The notes beneath the pieces were generated by a model. The model was not told where the DNA came from and did not search any database. It saw nothing but the letters and a program-made list of their open reading frames with translations. Below, in pieces: positions 9,049 to 17,037 of a stretch of DNA of 64,000 bases. The number at the start of each line of letters is the position of its first letter. The stretch's first letter is position 1. Made by a program: the position numbers and the translations under genes. Source of the stretch: Chitinophaga parva (GTDB taxonomy: Bacteria > Bacteroidota > Bacteroidia > Chitinophagales > Chitinophagaceae); contig NZ_QCYK01000001.1 of NCBI RefSeq assembly GCF_003071345.1, positions 2,232,001 to 2,296,000 of the forward strand, written 5' to 3'.

Positions 9049-9915
9049 TTAATCCTTTATCGCCATTACCATGCGGTCTTTCCCAAAGATATCCTGCTTC
9101 AAGGTGACCCGGGTGAAACCGAGGCTGGTTAAGAGAGCTACCGTCTCCGGGCCTTTTGCTTCATTGATCTCGAAGAATAGTTTGCCCCCGTTCACGAGCT
9201 TTTGCAGGGCCAGCTGCGCAATGGTGCGGTAAAATAACAAAGCGTCATTATCCGGTACAAACAAGGCAATGGAAGGCTCAAAGTTCACTACTTGCGGCAT
9301 CATCTCCGCTTTTTCAGCTTCCAGGATGTAAGGTGGATTGCTAACGATGATGTCGAACGCAGGGAGGGCCGCTGTGGCCTGGGCGTCCAGCACATTTACC
9401 TGTGCAAATTCCACGGGGACCTGCTGCAGGCGGGCGTTTTCACGCGCTACTTCCAGGGCGCCTTCACTTATGTCAATGGCATGTACTGTTGCGTAAGGCA
9501 ATTCTTTTTTCAGGGCAATGGGTATACAACCGCTGCCGGTGCCAATGTCTATGATGCGCAATGCCTTGCTGCCGGCGGTCTTCACTTCCTTTACCATCCA
9601 TTCCACCAGTTCTTCCGTTTCCGGGCGGGGAATGAGTACGCGCTGGTCTACCAGCAGCTCCATACCATAAAACCAGTTGCGCCCAATTACGTAATGCACG
9701 GGGTAGCCATGGCCCAGGCTGAGGAGGGCTGCTGCCAGTTGTTGGTCCTGCTCCGCAGTAAGCTCCCGGTCTTTGTACACGATGCGGTCCAGCTTTGAGA
9801 GGCCGGTGATGTGTTCCAGGGTCATATGGGCAATATTGCCGGCTTCCCGCTCGTCATACTGGCGTTGCAACAGGGTAAGGAGCTGGGCAAAAGCGGATTG
9901 TACAGTGCTAAACAT
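9049..9915 (-). CDS. prmC: peptide chain release factor N5-glutamine methyltransferase
   Basis: This protein (288 residues from the ATG at 9915) methylates the GGQ glutamine of release factors RF1 and RF2. The SAM motif DIGTGSGCI is near residue 120 and the signature NPPY sits in IIVSNPPYI. The frame is open further upstream to 9978, but the shorter start is preferred because TACATTTG, an exact -7 element, lies four bases before this ATG and the family N-terminus starts here. Divergent from ribD. Confidence 0.92.
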   Translation of the reverse strand: MFSTVQSAFAQLLTLLQRQYDEREAGNIAHMTLEHITGLSKLDRIVYKDRELTAEQDQQLAAALLSLGHGYPVHYVIGRNWFYGMELLVDQRVLIPRPETEELVEWMVKEVKTAGSKALRIIDIGTGSGCIPIALKKELPYATVHAIDISEGALEVARENARLQQVPVEFAQVNVLDAQATAALPAFDIIVSNPPYILEAEKAEMMPQVVNFEPSIALFVPDNDALLFYRTIAQLALQKLVNGGKLFFEINEAKGPETVALLTSLGFTRVTLKQDIFGKDRMVMAIKD

Positions 9916-9919
9916 GCAG

Positions 9920-9927
9920 CAAATGTA
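9920..9927 (-). promoter_or_regulatory. -7 element TACATTTG of prmC
   Basis: On the minus strand TACATTTG is followed by CTGC and then the prmC ATG, the same four-base distance as at rsmF. A leaderless transcript is inferred. Confidence 0.5.
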
Positions 9928-9958
9928 AGGGTAGTAAGGAAAATAGCCGGCGAAACGA

Positions 9959-9966
9959 TATTTTTG
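9959..9966 (+). promoter_or_regulatory. -7 element TATTTTTG of ribD
   Basis: Exact TAnnTTTG match 29 bases before the ribD ATG at 9996, in the divergent prmC-ribD gap. Confidence 0.4.
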
Positions 9967-9995
9967 CAGCCTTATCACTTCATTATTTCTTGATC

Positions 9996-11030
9996 ATGGA
10001 ACAGGGCCGGGACGAATTTTTTATGGCGCGCTGCCTGCAACTGGCGCGGCTGGGAGCGGGCCATGTAGCCCCCAATCCTATGGTGGGTGCCGTGCTGGTA
10101 TGCGAAGGGCGCATTATCGGGGAGGGCTACCACCGTCATTACGGGCAGGGACATGCTGAAGTGAATTGCATAGCCAGCGTGCGTACGGAAGACCGTCACC
10201 TCATTCCCCGGTCCACCATTTATGTAAGCCTGGAGCCCTGTGCCCACCATGGTAAAACCCCACCCTGCGCAGATCTGATTGTGGCGGAGGGCATTCCCGA
10301 ATGCGTGATCGGCTGTATAGACATCTTTGCCAAGGTGGCCGGTAAAGGCATTGCCAGGCTGGAAGCGGCCGGCGTGCGGGTAAAGACCGGTGTGCTGGAA
10401 GCGGAATGCAAGGCCCTGAACAGCCGCTTTTTTACGTTTCACGGGCTGCAGCGGCCTTACGTGGTGCTGAAGTGGGCCCAATCGTCCAATGGTTTTATTG
10501 CAGCGGAAGGTGGGCGCCCGGTGCGTATTTCCCACCCGGTTACAGACCGGCTGGTGCACAAGTGGAGGAGCGAGGAAGCTGCCATCCTGGTGGGCGCCAA
10601 AACCGCCCAGGGCGACAATCCCCGGCTGAATAACCGCCTCTGGAGTGGCCGCCAGCCCCTGCGCATCATCATTGACCTGAACGATAAAGTACCCGCCTCC
10701 CACCAGGTGTACGATAAATCACAACCTACTGTATTTGTAACCACGAAGGCAAAGCCGGACCAGGACCATATCCTGGTAGATGGCGTGCAATCCCTACTGC
10801 CACAGCTATTGCAGGAACTGCATGCCCGCAGCGTGCAAAGTGTGCTGGTAGAAGGAGGGGCCTATACACTGCAGCATTTCATCAATGATGGCCTCTGGGA
10901 CGAAGCCCGGGTGATCACCGGCGCAAACCCGCTGCCAACAGGCGTTGTAGCGCCTACCCTGCACGGTGCGGTGCTGGAGGACACGCTTTTACTGGAAACA
11001 GACCGCTTATTTTTTTACCGTCATGGGTAA
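9996..11030 (+). CDS. ribD: bifunctional riboflavin biosynthesis protein RibD
   Basis: The 344-residue protein combines an N-terminal diaminohydroxyphosphoribosylaminopyrimidine deaminase with a C-terminal 5-amino-6-(5-phosphoribosylamino)uracil reductase, two early steps of riboflavin synthesis. The zinc deaminase motifs are HAEVNCI and PCAHHGKTPPC. The reductase domain begins near residue 150 (RPYVVLKWAQSSNG) and includes SVLVEGGAYT. ATG 9996 is preferred over the TTG at 9990. Other rib genes are absent from the window. Confidence 0.94.
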   Translation: MEQGRDEFFMARCLQLARLGAGHVAPNPMVGAVLVCEGRIIGEGYHRHYGQGHAEVNCIASVRTEDRHLIPRSTIYVSLEPCAHHGKTPPCADLIVAEGIPECVIGCIDIFAKVAGKGIARLEAAGVRVKTGVLEAECKALNSRFFTFHGLQRPYVVLKWAQSSNGFIAAEGGRPVRISHPVTDRLVHKWRSEEAAILVGAKTAQGDNPRLNNRLWSGRQPLRIIIDLNDKVPASHQVYDKSQPTVFVTTKAKPDQDHILVDGVQSLLPQLLQELHARSVQSVLVEGGAYTLQHFINDGLWDEARVITGANPLPTGVVAPTLHGAVLEDTLLLETDRLFFYRHG

Positions 11031-11048
11031 CACTACCCCAAGCTTTAC

Positions 11049-11645
11049 ATGGAAGTTTATTTTACGATAGAAAAGACCGCCACCGCGGCATTCAAGGACA
11101 GGGGCAGCAAATTTATATCTTACGCTTACCCGGTAAAAACACCCGAGCAGGTAAAGGAATTCCTGCAGGAAGTAAAGAAAGAGCACCCCAAAGCCACCCA
11201 TCACTGTTATGCTTACCGCCTGGGCACAGACGGCCTGGCCTTCCGGGCCAACGATGACGGGGAGCCTTCGGGTAGTGCCGGCAAGCCCATTCTGAACCAG
11301 ATAGATAGTAAAGACCTTACGGACGTACTGGTGATCGTGGTGCGCTATTTTGGGGGGACGCTGCTGGGGGTGCCGGGACTGATCAATGCGTATAAGACCG
11401 CTACGGCACTGGTGTTGCAGCTGGTACCATCCGTGCAGAAGAACGTGGAAGCAACCCTGACGCTGGACTTTGATTATACCATGCTGAATGATATTATGAA
11501 AGTGGTGCGGGCGCATAATTGCACCGTGATATCACAGGACCTGCAGTTGTTTTGTTCCATGAAAATCGGGGTGCCTAAGTCGCAGTTGGAGTTATGCCTG
11601 CTGAAGCTGAAGGATCTGAGAGGGGTGGAGGTGAAGGCAAAATAA
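11049..11645 (+). CDS. YigZ/IMPACT family protein
   Basis: This 198-residue YigZ-family protein carries the N-terminal UPF0029/IMPACT domain (ATHHCYAYRLG, NDDGEPSGSAGKPIL, VIVVRYFGGTLLGVPGLINAY) and a shorter C-terminal domain. The cellular role of the family is unsettled; a nucleic-acid or translation-linked role has been proposed for relatives. It follows ribD by 18 bp on the same strand and may be co-transcribed. Confidence 0.88.
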   Translation: MEVYFTIEKTATAAFKDRGSKFISYAYPVKTPEQVKEFLQEVKKEHPKATHHCYAYRLGTDGLAFRANDDGEPSGSAGKPILNQIDSKDLTDVLVIVVRYFGGTLLGVPGLINAYKTATALVLQLVPSVQKNVEATLTLDFDYTMLNDIMKVVRAHNCTVISQDLQLFCSMKIGVPKSQLELCLLKLKDLRGVEVKAK

Positions 11646-11647
11646 GA

Positions 11648-11666
11648 GGCGGCTATTGCAGCCGCC
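11648..11666. terminator. hairpin between YigZ gene and antitoxin gene
   Basis: GGCGGCT (11648-11654) pairs with AGCCGCC (11660-11666). No T tract follows on either strand, so termination is only probable. Confidence 0.4.
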
Positions 11667-11675
11667 CGGTAAAGC

Positions 11676-11981
11676 TTAGAAGGTAATGGAAATATGGACG
11701 GTACCGCCAAGGCCTACTTCCACGATATGTTTTAAGGTAGAAAGTCTTGTTTCTTTGATGTTGTTTTCAATTTTGGAAATGTAGGATTTGTTCTTGCCTA
11801 CTTTGGCGCCCAGTTCTTCCTGGGTAAGGCCCTGGGCCAGCCGGGCCTGTTGCAGGAGCACGCCGAGTTTGAATTCTTCAAAGCCTGCTTCATATGCTTC
11901 CCGCTTGGGCGTACCACGTTTGCCATATTCGTAGTCAAGCAATTCGCCAAGGGTTGTTATACTATTTTTTATTTTTTTCAT
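11676..11981 (-). CDS. XRE-family antitoxin (HigA-like)
   Basis: This 101-residue protein contains a helix-turn-helix of the Xre/Cro type in its second half (LAQGLTQEELGAKVGKNKSYISKIEN, about 48-73). It begins inside the preceding toxin gene with a 20-bp overlap, the toxin-first order of HigBA modules. It would neutralise the toxin and repress the shared promoter. The N-terminal 40 residues (LGELLDYEYGKRGTPKREAYEAGFEEF) are typical of antitoxins paired with Gp49-like toxins. The sequence is more A+T-rich than the neighbours. Confidence 0.85.
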   Translation of the reverse strand: MKKIKNSITTLGELLDYEYGKRGTPKREAYEAGFEEFKLGVLLQQARLAQGLTQEELGAKVGKNKSYISKIENNIKETRLSTLKHIVEVGLGGTVHISITF

Positions 11982-12306
11982 ACTCTTCTTTAATTTTTAA
12001 CGCTTTTGTAATTTCAGCCAACGGCGTTTTTTGTGTTTTCTTTTGAAAGCCATTTCCTAACACAATTACCTTTCCTTTATCGAAAAAGCAAAAGATCCTG
12101 AAGATATCACTGGCTTGCTGCACTCTTATTTCATACAACCCCCGGGTATTTTCAATGTGCTTCAGATAAATTTCCGGGACTATTTCTACCCTCTCTATTA
12201 TTTCCAATGTCCACGTTATCTTCTTACGTACCGCAGCCCGCTGCTTATTATAAAACTCTTGGAAGTGCCCGTTGTAAAAGGTAACCTTCCTACATAACTC
12301 TTTCAT
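11962..12306 (-). CDS. RelE/HigB-type toxin (Gp49-like)
   Basis: This 114-residue protein resembles the phage-derived Gp49-like RelE/ParE superfamily of mRNA interferases. The core LYEIRVQQASDIFRIFCFFDKGKVIVLGNGFQKKTQKTP is the family signature; the C-terminal Lys-rich helix follows. Activity is not proven by sequence. The ATG lies two bases after TAGTTTTG, so the mRNA may be leaderless. A palindrome lies just upstream of that element. The A+T-rich composition suggests horizontal acquisition. Confidence 0.85.
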   Translation of the reverse strand: MKELCRKVTFYNGHFQEFYNKQRAAVRKKITWTLEIIERVEIVPEIYLKHIENTRGLYEIRVQQASDIFRIFCFFDKGKVIVLGNGFQKKTQKTPLAEITKALKIKEEYEKNKK

Positions 12307-12308
12307 TA

Positions 12309-12342
12309 CAAAACTATTAAAAGTTTCCCTAAAGGGTAACTT
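12309..12342 (-). promoter_or_regulatory. toxin-antitoxin promoter with inverted-repeat operator
   Basis: TAGTTTTG (minus strand, 12309-12316) is an exact TAnnTTTG element. Directly upstream, AAGTTTCCCT (12321-12330) and AGGGTAACTT (12333-12342) form a 10-2-10 inverted repeat with one mismatch, in the spacer between -7 and -33. A further half-site, AGGGAAACTT, is at 12410-12419. Autorepression by the XRE antitoxin is inferred. Confidence 0.5.
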
Positions 12343-12436
12343 TCTTTATTTTTGTTGATGTAAAAGAGTGATAACCAGTTTTTTAGTGTTGATTTAAAGC
12401 GCTTCCCCCAGGGAAACTTGGTTAGAAAAAATAACA

Positions 12437-13327
12437 TTATCCCTTGAACCGCTCGCTTACCACCAGTTCTTTACTGCCCGCGGTGTACTTATAAAATCCT
12501 TCCCCGCTTTTGATGCCCAGGTACCCCGCGGTGACCATATTCACCAGCAAAGGGCAAGGTGCATATTTCGGGTTTCCAAACCCATCGTGGAGCACGTTCA
12601 AAATAGACAGGCACACATCCAGGCCTATGAAATCCGCCAGCTGCAAAGGCCCCATGGGATGTGCCATGCCCAGTTTCATCACGGTGTCAATGGCTTCCAC
12701 TTCCGCCACGCCTTCATACAGGGAATAGATCGCTTCATTGATCATGGGCATCAGGATGCGGTTTGCAATGAAGCCGGGGTAATCGTTCACCACGCAGGGT
12801 ACTTTTTCCAGTTGCTTGGATAGCTCCACAATGGTATCCGTCACCTTTTTCGTAGTGGCGTAACCGTTAATGATCTCTACCAGTTTCATCACCGGTACGG
12901 GATTCATGAAATGCATGCCGATCACCTGGCCAGGACGTTTGGTGGCGGCCGCAATGCGGGTAATGGAAATGGAAGAAGTATTGGTGGCCAGGATGGCGTC
13001 CGGGTGGGCGTGGGCGTCCAGGTCCTGGAAGATCTTGAGTTTGAGGGCCACGTTTTCCGTCGCGGCTTCTACCACCAGTTCGGCTGCGGGCACGCCGGCT
13101 GCCAGGTCTGTAAAGGTGGTAATGTTTTGCAGGGTGCTTTGCTTCACCGTTTCGGTGATGCCGCCTTTGCTGAGCTGGCGGTCCAGGTTTTTGGAAATGG
13201 TCTGCAGGGCCTTATCCAGTGCGGCCTGCGATACGTCGATGAGATGAACGGTAAATCCATGCTGGGCAAATACGTGGGCAATACCGTTGCCCATGGTGCC
13301 TGCCCCGATTACGGCAATTTGTTTCAT
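12437..13327 (-). CDS. 3-hydroxybutyryl-CoA dehydrogenase (3-hydroxyacyl-CoA dehydrogenase family)
   Basis: This 296-residue single-domain enzyme oxidises (S)-3-hydroxyacyl-CoA to 3-ketoacyl-CoA with NAD. The Rossmann motif is VIGAGTMGNGIA at the N-terminus; catalytic His and Glu lie in GMHFMNPVPVMKLVEII, and NRILMPMINEAI follows. The length fits the short (Hbd/PaaH-like) form rather than the multifunctional FadB. Fatty-acid, phenylacetate or butyrate pathways are all possible, and no pathway partner is adjacent. Confidence 0.92.
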   Translation of the reverse strand: MKQIAVIGAGTMGNGIAHVFAQHGFTVHLIDVSQAALDKALQTISKNLDRQLSKGGITETVKQSTLQNITTFTDLAAGVPAAELVVEAATENVALKLKIFQDLDAHAHPDAILATNTSSISITRIAAATKRPGQVIGMHFMNPVPVMKLVEIINGYATTKKVTDTIVELSKQLEKVPCVVNDYPGFIANRILMPMINEAIYSLYEGVAEVEAIDTVMKLGMAHPMGPLQLADFIGLDVCLSILNVLHDGFGNPKYAPCPLLVNMVTAGYLGIKSGEGFYKYTAGSKELVVSERFKG

Positions 13328-13428
13328 GGTGTATGAACGAGGTTTAGAAAAGCAATATAACCATAAAACAATTGCGCCATTCCCCGGTACGGAAAATGGC
13401 GCAATCCATTATGTCATTGGCCGAAGGC

Positions 13429-14070
13429 CTAATCATCTTTATTCTTAAAATCGCCCCGCTTCCATGCCTGGATAAACTGGGCCCAGGCCAGGGGGTTAAA
13501 GATGTTCTGCGGAGGCGCCTGTCCTGCGTAATAAAGTGACTGTGCCTGGCGTTGAAAATAAGCATTGGACGCTTCGTGGGCGTCTGCCGGTGTGTAGCGC
13601 GACAAGGCATGCATTTTAGCAGCTTCCGTGTTCTTACGGGCTATCTCATAAGCATCTTCCGGTATATCGGCATACGCAAAGGCGTGGTCAAATTCTTCCT
13701 TGGTGGGATAGGGGTGAATAATGGTCACCGGCAGGTAAGTGGTATCCTCCGTAAGAAGCTGCAACAGGGAATAGTTGTTGCCCGGCAGGGTTGCAGGGAT
13801 CTGGTACAACACTTTTTTGAAACCGATAGCCGTAAACGCCAGCGTATCACCCTTGAATGCTACGATGGAAAATACACCCTGGCTGTTGGAAATAGTACCG
13901 CGGTGCTGCCCTTTTACCACTACGCTCACCGCCGGAATGGCCCGGAGGCTGTCTGCCGTCATGGTAATACCGGAAATTTGAATAATGCTGTCCTTAAAAG
14001 CCGTGATCTGGGCTTTAAGAAACAGTGGAAACAGTGTAACAATTAACAGTATGTAGATTTTCCTGAGCAT
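13429..14070 (-). CDS. secreted protein with carboxypeptidase-like regulatory (CarboxypepD_reg-like) domain
   Basis: The protein has 213 residues from ATG 14070 (an in-frame GTG lies one codon upstream). A signal peptide ends near residue 20 (FLKA-Q). Residues about 30-110 form a beta-sandwich of the CarboxypepD_reg-like type (ISGITMTADSLRAIPAVSVVVKGQHRGTISNSQGVFS), common on Bacteroidota surface proteins. The C-terminal half is Ala/Tyr-rich and unrecognised. Function unknown. Confidence 0.75.
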   Translation of the reverse strand: MLRKIYILLIVTLFPLFLKAQITAFKDSIIQISGITMTADSLRAIPAVSVVVKGQHRGTISNSQGVFSIVAFKGDTLAFTAIGFKKVLYQIPATLPGNNYSLLQLLTEDTTYLPVTIIHPYPTKEEFDHAFAYADIPEDAYEIARKNTEAAKMHALSRYTPADAHEASNAYFQRQAQSLYYAGQAPPQNIFNPLAWAQFIQAWKRGDFKNKDD

Positions 14071-14216
14071 CACCCCGCTAATATAGTGAAATGTTTAATG
14101 CGATTTGTGGTCCGTCTGCCTGAAAGCCGCAAGGTTTACGCCAAGAAGCAGGCTCATAAAAAAGATAGTATAGAGACCTCTTAAAAAGCCGCCGGTAAAA
14201 TAACCTCCAATTAGGT

Positions 14217-14224
14217 TAACTTTG
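14217..14224 (+). promoter_or_regulatory. -7 element TAACTTTG of mrp
   Basis: Exact TAnnTTTG match 30 bases before the mrp ATG. The -33 element is not evident. Confidence 0.45.
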
Positions 14225-14254
14225 GTTCCCGAATATCAACTTTAACACGAAATT

Positions 14255-15352
14255 ATGATAACGAAAGAGCAGATTTTAAAGGCCCTCAGCAATGTGGAAG
14301 AGCCGGATCTGGGAAAGGACCTGGTGACGTTGAACATGGTGAAAGACGTGGAGATTGATGGCAATAATGTGAGCTTTACGGTGGTACTGACTACCCCCGC
14401 GTGCCCGATGAAAGATATGATCCATAACGCCTGCGTGAACGCGGTGCACCACCTGGTGAGCAAGGATGCCGTAGTGAACGTAAAACTGACGGCCAATGTA
14501 GTCACCGCCCGTACGGACGGTAAAGGACTGCTGCCCAAGGTGAAGAATGTGATCGTAGTGGCATCCGGCAAGGGGGGCGTTGGTAAATCCACCGTGGCCA
14601 CCAACCTGGCCCTGGCCCTGGCAGAAGGCGGCGCCTCCGTAGGCCTCATGGATGCCGATATCTACGGCCCGTCCATACCTACCATGTTTGGCGTGCGCGG
14701 TGAGCGCCCCATGATGGTGGAAGTGGAAGGCAAGGGCATGATCGTTCCCATGGAAAAATACGGCATCAAGTTCATGTCCATCGGCCTGCTGATAGATGAG
14801 CGCCAGGCCGTGGTATGGCGTGGCCCCATGGCCAGCAGCGCCCTGCGCCAGTTCATTACAGACGTATACTGGGACGAGCTGGATTACCTGGTGATAGACA
14901 CCCCTCCCGGCACCGGCGATGTGCACCTGACCCTGGTACAGACCATTCCGGTAACCGGCGTGGTGATCGTAACCACGCCCCAGGACGTAGCCCTGGCCGA
15001 TGTGAAGAAAGGCATTGCGATGTTTAGTGGTAGCCAGGTGAATGTACCCATCCTGGGCCTGGTGGAAAACATGGCCTATTTCACCCCCGCGGAACTGCCT
15101 GAGAACAAATACTATATTTTCGGGAAGGATGGCGGCCGCCACCTGGCAGACGACCTGGAAATTCCCTTCCTGGGCCAGATCCCGCTGGTGCAGAGCATCC
15201 GCGAAGGTGGCGATGAGGGCGTACCGGCCCTGGCAGGCAAAGATCCCGCCACCCGCAAGGCTTTCATGGACGTAGCAGGTGCAGTGGCCCGCAGCGTGGC
15301 GATGCGCAATGCCAACATTGCCCCGTCCAAGATCGTGGAGATCGTGGTGTAA
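14255..15352 (+). CDS. mrp: Mrp/ApbC family iron-sulfur cluster carrier ATPase
   Basis: This 365-residue cytoplasmic P-loop ATPase is predicted to carry or insert Fe-S clusters. The N-terminal MIP18/DUF59 domain (about 1-90, VEEPDLGKDLVTLNMV, TTPACPMK) is followed by the deviant Walker A VASGKGGVGKST (near 103) and DTPPGTGDVHL. Oddly, after LVENMAYF the usual CxxC cluster-binding pair is missing and TPAELPENKYYIFGK stands in its place. The C-terminus is otherwise normal. A stem-loop terminator follows. Confidence 0.9.
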   Translation: MITKEQILKALSNVEEPDLGKDLVTLNMVKDVEIDGNNVSFTVVLTTPACPMKDMIHNACVNAVHHLVSKDAVVNVKLTANVVTARTDGKGLLPKVKNVIVVASGKGGVGKSTVATNLALALAEGGASVGLMDADIYGPSIPTMFGVRGERPMMVEVEGKGMIVPMEKYGIKFMSIGLLIDERQAVVWRGPMASSALRQFITDVYWDELDYLVIDTPPGTGDVHLTLVQTIPVTGVVIVTTPQDVALADVKKGIAMFSGSQVNVPILGLVENMAYFTPAELPENKYYIFGKDGGRHLADDLEIPFLGQIPLVQSIREGGDEGVPALAGKDPATRKAFMDVAGAVARSVAMRNANIAPSKIVEIVV

Positions 15353-15378
15353 GGGATTGGGAGAAAGAAATCTATTTC

Positions 15379-15420
15379 GTGCTACAGGTGTCCGTGACAA
15401 CGGAGGCCTGTAGCACTTTT
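15379..15420 (+). terminator. terminator of mrp
   Basis: GTGCTACAGG (15379-15388) pairs with CCTGTAGCAC (15407-15416) with an inner CCGT/ACGG stem; TTTT follows. Confidence 0.7.
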
Positions 15421-15438
15421 AATTTAAAAACGTCATCG

Positions 15439-15669
15439 ATGCATTTGCCCAAGATCAATGAAGAAAAGAACTGGGACGTGATAGCCGGGTTTATCCACCA
15501 GTACTCCTTTGCAACCCTGGTACATGTGCTGGAAGGCAAGCCCAAGGCCGCCCACCTGCCCCTGGAGCTGGAACGCAGTGAAGACCAGCAGGAACGGACC
15601 ATTGCAGCGGAAATGAGATCAAGGCGCTACTGCCCGTTCCATTGGACGGCGGCAAAAAATAGGCACTGA
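15439..15669 (+). pseudogene. remnant of PaiB-like FMN-binding regulator
   Basis: From ATG 15439 about 45 residues resemble the N-terminus of PaiB/FMN-binding negative transcriptional regulators (PKINEEKNW ... FIHQYSFATLVHVLEGKPKAAHLPLELE). The rest of the roughly 200-residue family is missing: the frame soon runs through an unrelated Arg/His-rich tail to a stop at 15667-15669. An internal deletion or truncation is inferred. The following bases up to the pyrF promoter region show no further coding similarity. Confidence 0.5.
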
Positions 15670-16046
15670 ACGAACCCCTATTATCTTTACCTGGTTACGT
15701 TGCTGCAAGAGCAAGCCGCTTTACCAGGCTTGCAATTCAAACATCACACTTTGGCATAACTTTTTTTATGCATTAAATTTTTTTTGCTTCACTTCCCGTT
15801 CCCGCAACCATCCCGGTGGAACGCAGCCACGAATAAATACGTAAAAAACATATATTTATTCCAGGAGCATATATAACCCGTGACCCACGCCTGTGGCGGG
15901 CTACGGCCGGGCTCGTGTATTGCATTGACATTCAAATATTTTCCCGGTTTTTATCCGGAAAAAGACAGAACTTTAGTTGAAGCGGGCTCGGTCCTCTGCT
16001 GGATTTTATTCTTTTCTTTTACCCGCAAAAAGGCGTATAGAATGCT
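15670..16046. other. non-coding gap upstream of pyrF
   Basis: This stretch is A+T-rich with several T runs. A plus-strand ORF from 15880 overlaps pyrF in another frame and looks like nothing known. I see no RNA gene or operator here. Confidence 0.5.
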
Positions 16047-16054
16047 TATTTTTG
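16047..16054 (+). promoter_or_regulatory. -7 element TATTTTTG of pyrF
   Basis: Exact TAnnTTTG match 21 bases before ATG 16076; supports that start over the longer open frame. Confidence 0.45.
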
Positions 16055-16075
16055 CGCCCCAAAATACACTGCTAT

Positions 16076-16912
16076 ATGAATCGTCAGGAACTCGTGCATT
16101 CGATCAGGGAAAAACAATCTTACTTGTGTATCGGCCTGGATACGGATCTGCACCGCATTCCCCGTCACCTGCACACGCATGCAGACCCTGTGTTTGCATT
16201 CAACAAAGCCATTATTGATGCTACCAAAGACCTGTGTGTATCTTACAAGATCAACACGGCCTTTTATGAGTGCATGGGCATCCGCGGGTGGGAATCCCTC
16301 CAGCGTACCATTGAGTACATTCCCGAGGGCATTTTCACCATTGCAGACGCCAAGCGGGGCGACATTGGCAACACCGCCACCCAGTACGCCAAGACCTTTT
16401 TCGACACCTATAATTTTGATTCCGTAACGGTGGCTCCCTACATGGGACAGGACAGCGTTACACCCTTCCTGGCCTTTACAGATAAGTGGGCCATTATGCT
16501 GGGCCTCACTTCCAACGAAGGCAGTAAGGATTTTCAGCTGCAGCGCATGGAAGATGGGGAATACCTGTATGAAAAAGTACTGAAAACCGGCGCCGGCTGG
16601 GGTACCCCGGATAACCTGATGTTTGTGGTAGGTGCTACCCAAACAGAACAGATCGCCCGCATCCGCGCCCTGGTGCCGGACCATTTCTTCCTGGTGCCCG
16701 GCGTAGGTGCCCAGGGTGGCGACCTGGCCGAGATCTCCAAACGCGGCATGAACAAAGACTGCGGCCTGCTGGTGAACGTAAGCCGCGGTATCATTTACGC
16801 CGGCAATGGCGAAGACTTTGCCGCAGACGCCCGCACTGCCGCCCTCCAATACCAGTCAGAAATGGCCAGCCTGCTATCCAGCATTGCCCCCGCACCCGCG
16901 GTGGGTGTGTAA
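16076..16912 (+). CDS. pyrF: orotidine-5'-phosphate decarboxylase (PyrF, subfamily 2)
   Basis: This 278-residue enzyme makes UMP from OMP in pyrimidine synthesis. Active-site motifs are CIGLDTD near the N-terminus, FNKAIID, DAKRGDIGNTA (catalytic Lys/Asp cluster near residue 90) and FLVPGVGAQGGDL. The length and DAKRGDIGNT spacing fit the longer type 2 form. The frame is open back to 15977, but ATG 16076 (MNRQELV) matches the family start and the -7 element. Terminator downstream. Confidence 0.94.
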   Translation: MNRQELVHSIREKQSYLCIGLDTDLHRIPRHLHTHADPVFAFNKAIIDATKDLCVSYKINTAFYECMGIRGWESLQRTIEYIPEGIFTIADAKRGDIGNTATQYAKTFFDTYNFDSVTVAPYMGQDSVTPFLAFTDKWAIMLGLTSNEGSKDFQLQRMEDGEYLYEKVLKTGAGWGTPDNLMFVVGATQTEQIARIRALVPDHFFLVPGVGAQGGDLAEISKRGMNKDCGLLVNVSRGIIYAGNGEDFAADARTAALQYQSEMASLLSSIAPAPAVGV

Positions 16913-16938
16913 GCAGTACGCCACCACCTTTTTTTTAG

Positions 16939-16966
16939 CAGCCCGGCCATAGTGCCGGGCTGTTTC
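16939..16966 (+). terminator. terminator after pyrF
   Basis: CAGCCCGGC (16939-16947) pairs with GCCGGGCTG (16954-16962), followed by TTTCGTT. Confidence 0.65.
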
Positions 16967-17037
16967 GTTGTTGGCCGTCTTGGAATAATTTGTGATCTTC
17001 ATACGGATTTGGTTTCACGTTACAACAATCGCAGCTT

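Noticed and set aside
15880..16218. 112-residue ORF overlapping pyrF
   Set aside because: Out of frame with pyrF, no family features, and no promoter.
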